Below, one piece after another: positions 32,647 through 43,078 of a stretch of DNA of 64,000 nucleotides. This DNA comes from VRUE01 sp963732225. GTDB taxonomy: Bacteria > Actinomycetota > Thermoleophilia > Solirubrobacterales > 70-9. Position 1 is the stretch's first letter. Each line of letters begins with the position of its first letter. The stretch covers positions 806,001 to 870,000 of the forward strand of contig CAVSYR010000002.1 in assembly GCA_963732225.1 (NCBI GenBank), given 5' to 3'. The notes beneath the pieces are model-generated. The model was not told where the DNA came from. It did not search any database and saw nothing but the letters and a program-made list of their open reading frames with translations. Both the position numbers and the translations under genes were made by a program.

Positions 32647-34797
32647 CTACTTAATGAACAGCATCTCCTCGTACTTAGGCAGCGGCCACAGATCGTCAGC
32701 CACGACCTTCTCCAGCTTGTCCGCTGCCCCGCGCACCGCGCCGCTCTTGGCCAGCTGCTCGTCGCGGGCGAAGAGCGCCAGCTCCAGGCCCTCCAGCTCA
32801 GTCGGCTCGGCGTTGGCCTTCTCCAGCGCGTCGAGCGCGGTCGAGAGCTCCTCGACCAAGCCGCGGACCTCGCCCTCGAGGCTGGATACGCCGGCCTCGG
32901 AGATCAGTGCCAGGTGGCGCAGCGCCGCCGGCAGGATCATCGTCTTGGCGATCGAGAACGTCGTCTCGGCCTCGATGTTGGCCCGCAACGCGTACTGCTC
33001 GACCCAGACCTCGAAGCGCGACTCCAGCTCCCTTTTTGAGAGCACGCTGTATTTCTCGAAGGCGGCGACCGAGTCGTCGGCCATCACCTCGAGCAGCGCG
33101 TCCGGCGTCGTTTTCAGGTTCTTCAGCCCGCGCTGCTCAGCCTCGGCGTGCCACTCCTTGGAGTAGTTGTCGCCGCTGAAGCAGATCCGCTTGTTATCGA
33201 CGTAGGCCTCCTTGACCACCTCGATCGCGGCCTCGGCTGCATCCATGCCGCCGCTGGTCTTCGCCTCCAGCTTGTCGGACATCTCGTCGATCGCCTCGGC
33301 GACGATCGTGTTCAGCACCGTGTTGGGGAAGGCGAGCGACATGCTCGACCCCAGCGCCCGGAACTCGAACTTGTTGCCGGTAAAGGCGAAGGGCGAGGTG
33401 CGGTTGCGGTCGCCGCCGTCCTTCGGCAGCGGCGGCAGCACCGTTGCCCCGAGGTCGAGGAAGGAGGCCGGCGTGTGCGGATCACCTTCGCCGCTGGCGA
33501 TCGCCTCGAAGACTTTGTCCAGTTCGGCACCGAGGAAGATCGAGATGATCGCCGGCGGTGCCTCGTTGGCGCCGAGGCGGTGGTCCTGGCCGATGTCGGC
33601 GGCCGAGGCGCGCAGCAGCCCCTGGTGCTTATTGACGGCCTGGATTACCGCTGCGCAGAAGAAGAGGAAGTGGACGTTGTCAGCGGGCGTGTCGCCTGGG
33701 TTGAGCAGGTTGCTGCCGGTGTCCGTCCCCATCGACCAGTTGTTGTGCTTGCCCGAGCCGTTGACGCCGGCGAAGGGCTTCTCGTGCAGCAGGCAGACCA
33801 GGCCGTAGCGGCGGGCGACGTTTTCGAGCACCCGCATCAGCAGCTGCTGATGATCGGAGCCGACGTTGGAGTTCTCGAACATCGGCGCGATCTCGTACTG
33901 CGCCGGGGCGACCTCGTTGTGGCGGGTCTTGACCGGGATGCCGAGCTTGCGCATCTCCAGCTCGGACTCGAGCATGAAGGCGAGCACGCGCTCGGGGATC
34001 GTGCCGAAGTAGTGGTCGTCGAGTTCCTGACCCTTCGGCGGCTTGGCGCCGAAGAGGGTGCGGCCGGTGGAGATCAGGTCGGGGCGCTCGAAGAAGTACT
34101 GCTCGTCGATTAGGAAGTACTCCTGCTCGGGTCCGACCGTGGTGAAGACGCGTTTGCTCTCCGTGTCGCCGAGCAGCCCGAGGGCCCTGATCGCCGAGCC
34201 CGAGAGCGCGTCCATCGAGCGCAGCAGCGGGATCTTGGCGTCGAGTGCCTCGCCGGTCCAGGAGGCGAAGGCGGTCGGGATGCAAAGCAGCGAGCCGTTC
34301 GGGTTCTCGAGGATGAAGGCGGGGCTGGTCGGGTCCCAGGCCGTGTAGCCGCGGGCCTCGAAGGTTTCACGCACGCCGCCGGTCGGGAAGGAGGAGGCGT
34401 CGGGCTCGCCCTGGATCAGCTCTTTGCCGGAGAAGCCGGCCAGTGCCTTGCCCTCGCCGCCGGCCGGCTCGAAGAAGGAGTCGTGCTTCTCGGCGGTGGA
34501 GCCGGTGAGCGGCTGGAAGACGTGGGTGTAGTGGGTGGCGCCCTTCTCCAGGGCCCAGTCCTTCATCGCCGCGGCAACCGCGTCGGCGACCTCTGGGTCA
34601 ATTGCCTCGCCGGCCTCGAGGCTGCTCTGCAGCTGCTCGAAGACGCCGTCGGGAAGGCGTTCGCGCTGGACGACGATCGAGAAGACGTTGGCGCCGAATG
34701 CTTCGTTCTCGGGCAGGGTCAGGTCGATCGCGCCGAGGGCTCCCCCGTTGGCGCTCCACTGGGCTGCGGTCACGTTCTGCTGGCGGATACGGGTCAT
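32647..34797 (-). CDS. glnN: Glutamine synthetase type III
   Basis: The 716-residue protein is the GSIII form of ammonium-assimilating enzyme, much longer than GSI (about 470). Typical segments are TVGPEQEYFLIDE (glutamate/metal site), KTRHNEVAPAQYEIAPMFENSNVGSDHQQLLM, KPFAGVNGSGKHNNWSMGTDTG and NRTSPFAFTGNKFEFRALGSSMSLAFPNT. It forms cytosolic dodecamers. GSIII is not adenylylated, in keeping with the PII protein of this window lacking the usual modified Tyr. The upstream intergenic region has several TTGTAC words. The amtB gene lies 4 kb away. Confidence 0.96.
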   Translation of the reverse strand: MTRIRQQNVTAAQWSANGGALGAIDLTLPENEAFGANVFSIVVQRERLPDGVFEQLQSSLEAGEAIDPEVADAVAAAMKDWALEKGATHYTHVFQPLTGSTAEKHDSFFEPAGGEGKALAGFSGKELIQGEPDASSFPTGGVRETFEARGYTAWDPTSPAFILENPNGSLLCIPTAFASWTGEALDAKIPLLRSMDALSGSAIRALGLLGDTESKRVFTTVGPEQEYFLIDEQYFFERPDLISTGRTLFGAKPPKGQELDDHYFGTIPERVLAFMLESELEMRKLGIPVKTRHNEVAPAQYEIAPMFENSNVGSDHQQLLMRVLENVARRYGLVCLLHEKPFAGVNGSGKHNNWSMGTDTGSNLLNPGDTPADNVHFLFFCAAVIQAVNKHQGLLRASAADIGQDHRLGANEAPPAIISIFLGAELDKVFEAIASGEGDPHTPASFLDLGATVLPPLPKDGGDRNRTSPFAFTGNKFEFRALGSSMSLAFPNTVLNTIVAEAIDEMSDKLEAKTSGGMDAAEAAIEVVKEAYVDNKRICFSGDNYSKEWHAEAEQRGLKNLKTTPDALLEVMADDSVAAFEKYSVLSKRELESRFEVWVEQYALRANIEAETTFSIAKTMILPAALRHLALISEAGVSSLEGEVRGLVEELSTALDALEKANAEPTELEGLELALFARDEQLAKSGAVRGAADKLEKVVADDLWPLPKYEEMLFIK

Positions 34798-34911
34798 CGC
34801 TCTAGTCGTCCCTCGCTTGGCGTCGCGCCCGGTCGGCAGGCACGGTCGGTTACCGGTCTACTCCCTTTATAAGAGCCAAAAGAGCCTAATACCGATGGCT
34901 CGAAGATGCCT

Positions 34912-34927
34912 TTGTACTCGGGTACAA
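34912..34927. promoter_or_regulatory. TTGTAC/GTACAA inverted repeat upstream of glnN
   Basis: TTGTAC-TCGG-GTACAA at 34912-34927 is perfect, and a further TTGTAC stands at 34944-34949 in the 171-base gap before glnN. This gap also has direct GGCTCTT repeats. It could be a nitrogen-responsive site, but I know no protein with this consensus, so the role is inference. Confidence 0.35.
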
Positions 34928-34968
34928 GGATCGCTCCGGCGCCTTGTACCGCCTGTAAGCGGCTCGCT

Positions 34969-35487
34969 CTACGGGGCGAGGGGAGTAGCGGCCAGCAGGC
35001 CGAGCGGGTGGCGCAGGCGAAAGCCGCCATCCGAGCGCATGTATTCGCTCCAGCCGGGACCCGTGCGGTCGCCATCGTCGGTCATCGAGGTGTCCCAGCG
35101 CAGGCCGGCGTTGAGGGCGAAGACGTGTTCGCGGTTGGCGTAGATCCGCACCCAGCTGCCTGCCCCGCCGCCGCCCCAGCGCATGAACCCGGTCGAGTCG
35201 AGCGGCGATTCGAGCAGGCCGGCGGCGTGCAGCACGTAGCTGACCGAGCCGGAGCAGTCATAGCCGCGCGAGCTCCAGTCGCGGTGACCGCCGCCCCAGA
35301 CGTAAGGACGGTGGCTGATCCGGTTGGCCGCTTCGATCATTGCCTTGACTGCGGGTGGTGCGGAAGGCGGCGCCACGGCGCGGCCGCCCGGCAGCAGCGT
35401 CGCCTGTGGCACTTCGGCGCAGGCACTGGATGCCATCGTCGCCAGGCACGCGCAGACCACGAGCAAGATCGTTCCCCGCCTCAGCAT
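34969..35487 (-). CDS. Secreted NlpC/P60-like cell-wall hydrolase
   Basis: The 172-residue protein has a signal peptide (MLRRGTILLVVCACLATMASSACA) with a possible lipobox (SSAC), then YVWGGGHRDWSSRGYDCSGSVSYVLHAAGLL, the NlpC/P60 catalytic Cys segment, and HVFALNAGLRWDTS further on. The usual second His should lie in the HVFALNAG region. It likely cuts peptide links in peptidoglycan. Its short length means only a catalytic domain is present. Confidence 0.82.
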   Translation of the reverse strand: MLRRGTILLVVCACLATMASSACAEVPQATLLPGGRAVAPPSAPPAVKAMIEAANRISHRPYVWGGGHRDWSSRGYDCSGSVSYVLHAAGLLESPLDSTGFMRWGGGGAGSWVRIYANREHVFALNAGLRWDTSMTDDGDRTGPGWSEYMRSDGGFRLRHPLGLLAATPLAP

Positions 35488-35566
35488 GAAGGACCGTTAT
35501 CGGCAGGGAGGCCGCGCCCCTATAGCCTTCCGCGGCCCCCTAAATCCCCGGAGGAAAGCCAAGCCA

Positions 35567-37551
<1,985 letters not shown>

Positions 37552-37567
<16 letters not shown>

Positions 37568-38367
37568 GCAGCGAATCCCGCCGACGGGACCCAAAGTCGC
37601 CTATATCGCGACTTTCAGTCCCGTCGGTCGGGGTCGAGCGACTGGCGGAGCTGATCCGCCAGTCGCGCTCGACCGTTGTCCTGACCGGGGCCGGCGTCTC
37701 GGTCCCCTCCGGCATCCCCGACTTCCGCACGCCCGAGACCGGCCTCTGGGCCAACGTCGACCCGATGGAAGTTGCCCACATCGACGTCTTCGAGCGCGAC
37801 CCGGCCCGCTTCTGGTCCTACTACCGCCCGCGCTTCCAGTCGCTCGGCGACAAGCGGCCCAACGCGGCGCACGAGGCACTGGCGGAGCTAGAGCAGCGAG
37901 GGCTAATCGAGGGCGTGATCACGCAGAACATCGACCGCCTGCACGGCGTCGCCGGCTCGCGCGAGGTGGTCGAGGTGCACGGCTCGATCGAGACCTCGTC
38001 CTGCCGGCACTGCGAAGCGACCTATGGCCTCGAGCATATGGACCCGCTCTTCGACGCCGACGGCGTCGCGCTCTGCGCCGCTTGCCGCGGTCCGGTCAAG
38101 CCCGACGTCGTGCTCTTCGGCGAGATGCTGCCCGAAGCCGCGATGCGACGAGCACAGGAGCTGGCGGAAGCCGCCGAGCTGATGCTCTGCGTCGGCTCCT
38201 CGCTGGCCGTGTACCCGGTGGCCAGCCTTCCCGCCGTGACCCTCGAACGTGGCGGCAAGCTCGCGATCGTCACCAAGGGCCCGACGCCCTACGACGGCGA
38301 TGCCACGATCAAGCTCGAAGGCGAGGTCGACGCAGAGCTGGCCGCCCTGGCCGCGGCGCTGCACTGA
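37552..38367 (+). CDS. Sirtuin NAD-dependent deacylase (start obscured by a palindrome)
   Basis: The sirtuin core is complete: TGAGVSVPSGIPDFR, TQNIDRLHGVAG, the catalytic His in VEVHGS, a zinc site CRHC...CAAC, and LMLCVGSSLAVYPVASLP. The protein removes acyl groups from lysines using NAD. No ATG/GTG/TTG stands near the expected N-terminus (around VERLAELI); the first is GTG 37552, inside the upstream gene, giving 271 residues of which about 16 are encoded by the palindrome at 37581-37627. Position right after a beta-oxidation gene suggests control of acyl-CoA metabolism. Confidence 0.85.
37581..37627. repeat. 20-base-arm palindrome at the fadJ-like/sirtuin junction
   Basis: CCGACGGGACCCAAAGTCGC (37581-37600) and GCGACTTTCAGTCCCGTCGG (37608-37627) form a hairpin with two mismatches and loop CTATATC. 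It lies 14 bases after the dehydrogenase stop and covers the region where the sirtuin start is expected. Confidence 0.8.
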
Positions 38368-38391
38368 GCAGCGCCCCGGCTCAGGAACGAG

Positions 38392-38709
38392 CTAGAACCT
38401 GACGCCCTGCTTTTCGCACTCGGCGACCACGGTGTTTGCCCGTGGCGAATCGAAGCGGGCGGCGTGGGCGCACTGCGCCTCTGCCTCGGCGCCGCAGCCA
38501 CTGACGGTTTCCCCGCCGACGATCCCCGCGACTTCGGCCCTGATGCAGCCCATCGGGGTAGGCGGGTTGCTGTCGCCGACGGTCGCGAAGACGACGGCGA
38601 GCATCGCGGCGACGGTCACCAAGAGGGCGATCGAGGCGATCCTGATCTCGCGTGAACTGAGCTTGTAGAGCGGCGTTGTCTGCCGCTCGTAATGTCCTTC
38701 AAGGGGCAT
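38392..38709 (-). CDS. Small membrane-anchored Cys-containing protein
   Basis: The 105-residue protein has a short cytoplasmic N-terminus (MPLEGHYERQTTPLYKLSSREIR), one helix (IASIALLVTVAAMLAVVFATVG), and an external domain with four Cys (MGCIRAEVAGIVGGETVSGCGAEAEAQCAHAARF...AECEKQG), probably disulfide bonded. The ATG at 38709 has a TATAAC 9 bases upstream. No known family. It is convergent with the sirtuin. Confidence 0.7.
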   Translation of the reverse strand: MPLEGHYERQTTPLYKLSSREIRIASIALLVTVAAMLAVVFATVGDSNPPTPMGCIRAEVAGIVGGETVSGCGAEAEAQCAHAARFDSPRANTVVAECEKQGVRF

Positions 38710-38866
38710 GGGCAGCAGGTTATACGGCGCTATTGGCCCTGTTCGCGCCAGCGTGGCGAAGATTTGGCACAGATCTTTAGACACGTGTACGTAGTGGTGG
38801 GGTCCCCGCGGCGGGAGGGTTTAGCGGTCCGAGAAGCACTAGTTGAGAAAGGAACTAACTCTTCTT

Positions 38867-40222
38867 ATGGAATGGCTGAACGAAGGCGCCAACTCATGGC
38901 AGCTCACGGCCGCCACCCTGGTGGGCCTGATGAGCATCCCCGGCCTGGTTGTGCTCTATGGCGGGGTGATGCAGAAGCGGTGGTCGGTGAACTCGATGAT
39001 GATGGCGTTCGTCGCCTTCGCGATCGTGCTTGTTCTCTGGGTGCTTGTCGGTTTCAAGATGGGGTTCGGCGAGCCGATCCACGCGATTTCCAATAGCGGC
39101 TTCTTCGGGAACTTCCTGGGTAAGCCGGAATCGATCCTGGGCAGCCACGATCTGCTGCAACAGGCGCACATCCCAGAGCTGGCGGAAGAAGAATTCCTCT
39201 TCCCGCAATCGACGCTCGCGTATTTCCAGATCGTCTTCGCGGCAATCACGCCGATCCTGATGCTGGGCTCCGTGCTCGGGCGGATCAACTTCAAGGCGTG
39301 GATCCCGTTCGTCGCTCTCTGGACGCTGCTCTGTTACACGATCAACGCCTTCCTGATCTGGGGCGGTGGCTTCTTCGCCCAGCAGGGTGCGCTCGACTAC
39401 TCGGGCGGTTACGTGATCCACCTCGCCGCCGGGGTCTCGGGCTTCGTTGCCGCGGCCGTGATCGGACCGCGGCTGCAGCGCGACCGCGAGGTCGACGCAC
39501 CGAACAACCTGGCGATGGTCGCCGTCGGCGCGGGGCTGCTGTGGATGGGCTGGAACGGCTTCAACGGCGGTGACTGGTACAGCGCCGGCGAAATCGCTTC
39601 CGCCTCGATCCTCAACACCAACCTCTGCACCGCGGTTGCCTTCCTGGTCTGGGTTGCCCTCGACTACGCCACCGGCCGCAAGCCGAGCCTGATTGGCAGC
39701 GTCAACGGCATGATCGTCGGCCTCGTCGCGATCACCCCCGGCGCCGGCTTCGTCAACGGCTGGGGTGCGATCATCATTGGCGTCGTCGCCTCCTCACTCG
39801 TCTACCTGGCGCTCAACTACCTGAGCCGGGTGCGACCGTTCCGCAACGTCGACGACACGCTGGGGGTCGTGTACACCCACGGCTTTGCCGGCGTCGCCGG
39901 TGGCCTCCTGGTCGGGATCTTCGCCAACAAACTGATGGCTGGCGAACACGAAGGCCTGATCTCAGGTGGTGGTCTGCACCTGCTCTGGGTCCAGGCCTAC
40001 ACGGCCGCCTGGGTGATCGTCTTCTCCGCGATCATGACCTTCATCCTGCTCAAACTGGTGGGACTGTTCGTGCCACTGCGGATGAGCGAGGCCGAAATGG
40101 AGGAAGGCGACATCGCCGTCCACGGCCACGAGGTTTACCCCTCAGACGTGCCATCGCTGGGATACCCCGATGGGGTCAGCGCGGCGGCTGCTCCGGCCGC
40201 TCCGGCAGGGGGAAGCGTCTAA
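38867..40222 (+). CDS. amtB: Ammonium transporter AmtB
   Basis: This 451-residue channel of 11 helices has the twin pore His residues (IHLAAG and YTHGFAGVAGG), the conserved WNGFNGGDW and GRINFKAWIPFVALWTLLCY. ATG 38867 is taken over TTG 38843 because AAAGGA lies about 13 bases before it. A strong terminator follows. Glu codons are mostly GAA. It should supply ammonium to glnN; control by the PII protein encoded 9 kb away is likely, though that PII is not adjacent as usual. Confidence 0.96.
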   Translation: MEWLNEGANSWQLTAATLVGLMSIPGLVVLYGGVMQKRWSVNSMMMAFVAFAIVLVLWVLVGFKMGFGEPIHAISNSGFFGNFLGKPESILGSHDLLQQAHIPELAEEEFLFPQSTLAYFQIVFAAITPILMLGSVLGRINFKAWIPFVALWTLLCYTINAFLIWGGGFFAQQGALDYSGGYVIHLAAGVSGFVAAAVIGPRLQRDREVDAPNNLAMVAVGAGLLWMGWNGFNGGDWYSAGEIASASILNTNLCTAVAFLVWVALDYATGRKPSLIGSVNGMIVGLVAITPGAGFVNGWGAIIIGVVASSLVYLALNYLSRVRPFRNVDDTLGVVYTHGFAGVAGGLLVGIFANKLMAGEHEGLISGGGLHLLWVQAYTAAWVIVFSAIMTFILLKLVGLFVPLRMSEAEMEEGDIAVHGHEVYPSDVPSLGYPDGVSAAAAPAAPAGGSV

Positions 40223-40270
40223 CCAGACGGCCGGGCCGTGGCTGGCGGCCCGGAGACGAGAAGAGACAGG

Positions 40271-40300
40271 AACCGCCCCCGCACTCTCCCGGGGGCGGTT
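40271..40300. terminator. Bidirectional terminator between amtB and the LysR gene
   Basis: A perfect 11-base stem AACCGCCCCCG (40271-40281) and CGGGGGCGGTT (40290-40300) with an 8-base loop separates the amtB stop from the convergent LysR stop. The T-rich CTGTTTCTGG follows on the plus strand. Confidence 0.85.
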
Positions 40301-40312
40301 CTGTTTCTGGGG

Positions 40313-41230
40313 TCAGTCGGCCGCTTTGGCGTGGGAGCGCGCGACCTCGCGCAGGGTGTCGAGCAGGGTCGCCACCGCCGGTGTCACCGGCGCGCCGCGG
40401 CGCGTTGCGGCGAAGACCTTGCGCACGGGGCTCTGTGGGTGCAGTGCGCGGATGCGGATGTCGGCGCGCACGGCGGAGAGCGCCAGCTGTGGGATCAGGC
40501 CAACGCCGACCCCGGCCGCGACCAGGCCCTGGACCGTCTGGTAGTCGTCGCTCTCGAAGGAGACGCGCGGCTCGAAGCCGGCCGCGTGACAGGAGCGCAC
40601 CACGTGACGGGCGCAGGGGCCGGAGACCGAGGTCTGCACCCACGACTCCTCGCGCAGGTCCTCGAGCCGGATCTGGCGGCGGCGGGCGAGCGGGTGAGAG
40701 ATGGGCAGCGCGAGGTGAAGTGGATCCTCGAGCAACTCGAAGCGGCGGATGCCGGTGGCGAGGCGCTCGCCGACGCCCTCGAATTCGTAGAGCAGGGCGA
40801 GGTCGAACTCACCGCCGCGCAGGCGCGGCGCGATCTCCTCTGGCTCGCCCTCGGCCAGGGTCACTTCGACGCCGGGGTGGCCGGCGCTGAAGGCCGCGAT
40901 CGCCTGCGGCACCAGCGTCGCGCCGGCACTGGGGAAGGAAGCGATGCGCAGCCGGCCGGCCTCGCCGCCGGCGATCGCGGCGAGCTCGGTCTCAGCGGCT
41001 TCCATGCGGCCGAGAATGCCCTCGGCGTGGGTGACCAGCGCGGCTCCGGCGGCGGTCGGCCGCACGCCGCCGCGGTCGCGCTCGATCAGGGTCGCGCCGA
41101 CCTCGCCCTCCAGCGTCGCGATTGCCTGTGAGACGGCTGACTGAGAGTAGGAGAGCGCGTCGGCGGCGGCCGAGAAGGAGCCGTTCTTCACCACCTCCCT
41201 GAGCACGTTGAGACGGCTCGCGTTGAGCAT
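40313..41230 (-). CDS. LysR-family transcriptional regulator
   Basis: This 305-residue protein has the LysR winged HTH (LNVLREVVKNGSFSAAADALSYSQSAVSQAIATLEGEVGATLIERDRGGVRPT) and a periplasmic-binding-like effector domain (LRIASFPSAGATLVPQAIAAFSAGHPGVEVTLAEG). The ATG at 41230 is inside a LysR box (41229-41243), consistent with self-repression. It is divergent from a universal-stress gene. The effector is unknown. Confidence 0.93.
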   Translation of the reverse strand: MLNASRLNVLREVVKNGSFSAAADALSYSQSAVSQAIATLEGEVGATLIERDRGGVRPTAAGAALVTHAEGILGRMEAAETELAAIAGGEAGRLRIASFPSAGATLVPQAIAAFSAGHPGVEVTLAEGEPEEIAPRLRGGEFDLALLYEFEGVGERLATGIRRFELLEDPLHLALPISHPLARRRQIRLEDLREESWVQTSVSGPCARHVVRSCHAAGFEPRVSFESDDYQTVQGLVAAGVGVGLIPQLALSAVRADIRIRALHPQSPVRKVFAATRRGAPVTPAVATLLDTLREVARSHAKAAD

Positions 41231-41243
41231 AAGCAAAGCTTAT
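41229..41243. promoter_or_regulatory. LysR box overlapping the LysR start codon
   Basis: ATAAGC-AAA-GCTTAT is a perfect 6-base inverted repeat that contains the T-N11-A motif of LysR sites. It overlaps the gene's own ATG, so binding should block transcription of a short-leader mRNA. Confidence 0.6.
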
Positions 41244-41341
41244 CGTCAATATGAGGATTAACAGTTGTGATGATCCAAGGAGAGTGCGACTATCGGCGCG
41301 AACTTCGATTTATCGCCGACAAACTCTTCAAGGAGAACCCG

Positions 41342-42034
41342 ATGGCCACTCGCATCATCGTTTCCTACGACGACACCGACAACGACCGCGACGCGCTCGC
41401 ATTCGGCCGCCTGCTCGCCTTCAGCGGCGCCGATCTCTCGCTCGCCTACGTCCGCCACTCCCAGGGCGGGGCGCTGGAGGAGAAGGAGGCCGAGGACCTG
41501 CTCGCGCGCGGCGCCGAATCGGTTGGCGCTCCCGACATGCCGCGCCACGTCGTTGTCAACCCCGGCACCAGCGTCGGCCTTGCCGAGCTGGCCGAGCGCG
41601 AGAACGCCGACGTAATCGTCTTCGGCTCCGAGTACCGCACCGCGCCGGGTACGGTCAAGCCGGGCATCCCCGCCCACAAGCTGCTGCTTGGCGGTCCGGC
41701 GGCGATCGCCGTCGCTCCGGCCGGCCTGCGCGACAACCCCTCGGTCAGCGTCAACACGATCGGGGTCATCGACGAGGGCGACCCGGCTGCTCGCCAGACC
41801 GCAGAGAGCCTCGCCGCGGCGCTTGGCGCGACGGTCGCCGAGCGTGCCGGCGCCGGCCACATCGACCTGCTCGTGGTTGGCTCGCGTCCCGAGTCGCCGG
41901 CCGGGAAGGTGACCCTCAGCGCCGCCAGCGACTACGCGGTCGAGACCGCCAGCTTCCCGGTGTTGGTCGTGCCGCGCGGTCGCTCGGTTGAGTTTGCGTC
42001 GGCGGGTCCGACGGCGCGGGTCGCTTCAGCCTAG
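41342..42034 (+). CDS. Universal stress protein family, two tandem domains
   Basis: The 230-residue protein contains two Usp modules: IIVSYDDTDNDRDALAFGRLLAFSGADLSLAYV with NADVIVFGSEYRTAPGTV, and a second with GVIDEGDPAARQTAESLAAALGATV and LLVVGSRPESPAGKVTLSAASDYAVETASFPVLVVPRG, the latter having the nucleotide-binding G-x2-G-x9-G-S/T-like end. AAGGAG lies 6 bases before the ATG at 41342. Divergent from a LysR gene, which may regulate it. Confidence 0.85.
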   Translation: MATRIIVSYDDTDNDRDALAFGRLLAFSGADLSLAYVRHSQGGALEEKEAEDLLARGAESVGAPDMPRHVVVNPGTSVGLAELAERENADVIVFGSEYRTAPGTVKPGIPAHKLLLGGPAAIAVAPAGLRDNPSVSVNTIGVIDEGDPAARQTAESLAAALGATVAERAGAGHIDLLVVGSRPESPAGKVTLSAASDYAVETASFPVLVVPRGRSVEFASAGPTARVASA

Positions 42035-42085
42035 TCCGGCCCAACTCCAGGTTGCCCGCATCTTTGGGCTCGACATGCCGCTTCG

Positions 42086-42123
42086 AATCAAGCGCCTCGG
42101 TATTCGCCGGGGCGCTTGATTTT
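42086..42123 (+). terminator. Terminator after the universal stress gene
   Basis: AATCAAGCGCC (42086-42096) pairs perfectly with GGCGCTTGATT (42111-42121) across a 14-base loop and runs into TTTT. Confidence 0.88.
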
Positions 42124-42205
42124 GGTGCGCTCGAAGTACGAGGACACAGGGAGTTCGGACGCAACTACCGCTGAAACTCTAGATCGAGTCTTGACGGCTG
42201 ATTCT

Positions 42206-42269
42206 CGAGTGAGAAGCTGGCACAGCGGCGAAGAGAGTCGCCGCTTGCTGGGCAACCAACCGTAACTCG
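42206..42269 (+). promoter_or_regulatory. Structured 5' leader candidate before the GC-poor gene
   Basis: CGAGT (42206-42210) can pair with ACTCG (42265-42269); inside is a perfect 8-base hairpin AGCGGCGA-AGAGAG-TCGCCGCT (42224-42245) followed by GCTGGGCAACC. The structure ends 16 bases before the ATG and may control translation. I could not match it to a known riboswitch class. Confidence 0.35.
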
Positions 42270-42285
42270 AAGTGAAAGGAACGAG

Positions 42286-43035
42286 ATGACTCACTCAAGG
42301 CTTGGAGCATTTGGCCTTCTTGTCCTGACCCTGGGCGTGGTGGCCTTTTTGGCCAGCGCTGCCGAGGCGGAAGTCGGCGCCAAATGGTTAGTTTTAAGCA
42401 AAGCCGGAGAAGCCATAGACACGGCTAAATTACCAGTGCTGCTAAAAGGGGAAATAGAGAGCACAAACAAAGAGATTCTCTTAACTGAAATCCTCAAAAT
42501 AAAAGTCGAAAAAACATGTAGTGGCGTCGAACTGGTCGGTATGGAACTAATTGGAGAAGGAAAGCTGAAAGCGGGAGGTAAACTTAAGTTCACTGGCTGC
42601 AGATTGCTTCTCAACGGCGTGGAAAGCAAACCCTGCCTTCCACATACCAAAGGTGCTCCCGCGGGGACCCTGGAAACCAATGCGCTTAAAGGTGAACTCC
42701 TTTTACACAAATTAGAAAATGAAAAAAAAGAAGTTATTGGGACAGATCCGCTCATTTTGTTGGAACCAAGCGAAGGCACCTTCTTCATGACCCTCGAAAC
42801 GGGCGAAGAATGCGCAATTGGCGAAAAAATTCCGATCTTGGGAAAGCTCTACATCAAAGACTGCGAAAATCGATTCGAAAAACACCAGGTGATTCACTTA
42901 ATCGAAGAAGGCCCGTTATCGGAAATGTGGGTTATCAGCAAAACTGCAGAACACAAAGTGAAACTGGATGGCAGCGCGCTGGTGAGCCTTACCGGTGCAC
43001 ATGCAGGCTTGGCGTGGGGCGCCATGCCGGGTTGA
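42286..43035 (+). CDS. GC-poor secreted protein, Solirubrobacterales-type unknown
   Basis: The 249-residue protein has a signal peptide (MTHSRLGAFGLLVLTLGVVAFLASAAEA) and a beta-rich body with paired Cys (EKTCSGVELVG, FTGCRLLLNG, KPCLPHT, EECAIGE, IKDCENR). It ends GAHAGLAWGAMPG. I recall similar secreted proteins, often in many copies, in Solirubrobacterales, with the segments FTGC..LNG..SKPC and TNALKG. Base use is striking: one 60-base line inside it has 25 G+C, whereas neighbours run near 70%. GAAAGGAA lies before the ATG. Function unknown. Confidence 0.85.
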   Translation: MTHSRLGAFGLLVLTLGVVAFLASAAEAEVGAKWLVLSKAGEAIDTAKLPVLLKGEIESTNKEILLTEILKIKVEKTCSGVELVGMELIGEGKLKAGGKLKFTGCRLLLNGVESKPCLPHTKGAPAGTLETNALKGELLLHKLENEKKEVIGTDPLILLEPSEGTFFMTLETGEECAIGEKIPILGKLYIKDCENRFEKHQVIHLIEEGPLSEMWVISKTAEHKVKLDGSALVSLTGAHAGLAWGAMPG

Positions 43036-43078
43036 ATTGAGACTCTCCGAGGCGGCTGGCCTGAGCGGCTAAACCGGC

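Noticed and set aside
34798..34968. GlnR box before glnN
   Set aside because: Only a weak GTTAC-like half site was seen; the full GTNAC-N6-GAAAC pattern is missing.
34794..35075. 93-codon minus frame spanning the glnN promoter region
   Set aside because: It overlaps the NlpC/P60 gene and the glnN start and reads as low-complexity sequence.
42206..42269. SAM-I/SAM-IV-type riboswitch
   Set aside because: GGGCAACC resembles their core, but the flanking helices GCTGGC and GCTGGG cannot pair as required. Kept only as an unclassified structured leader.
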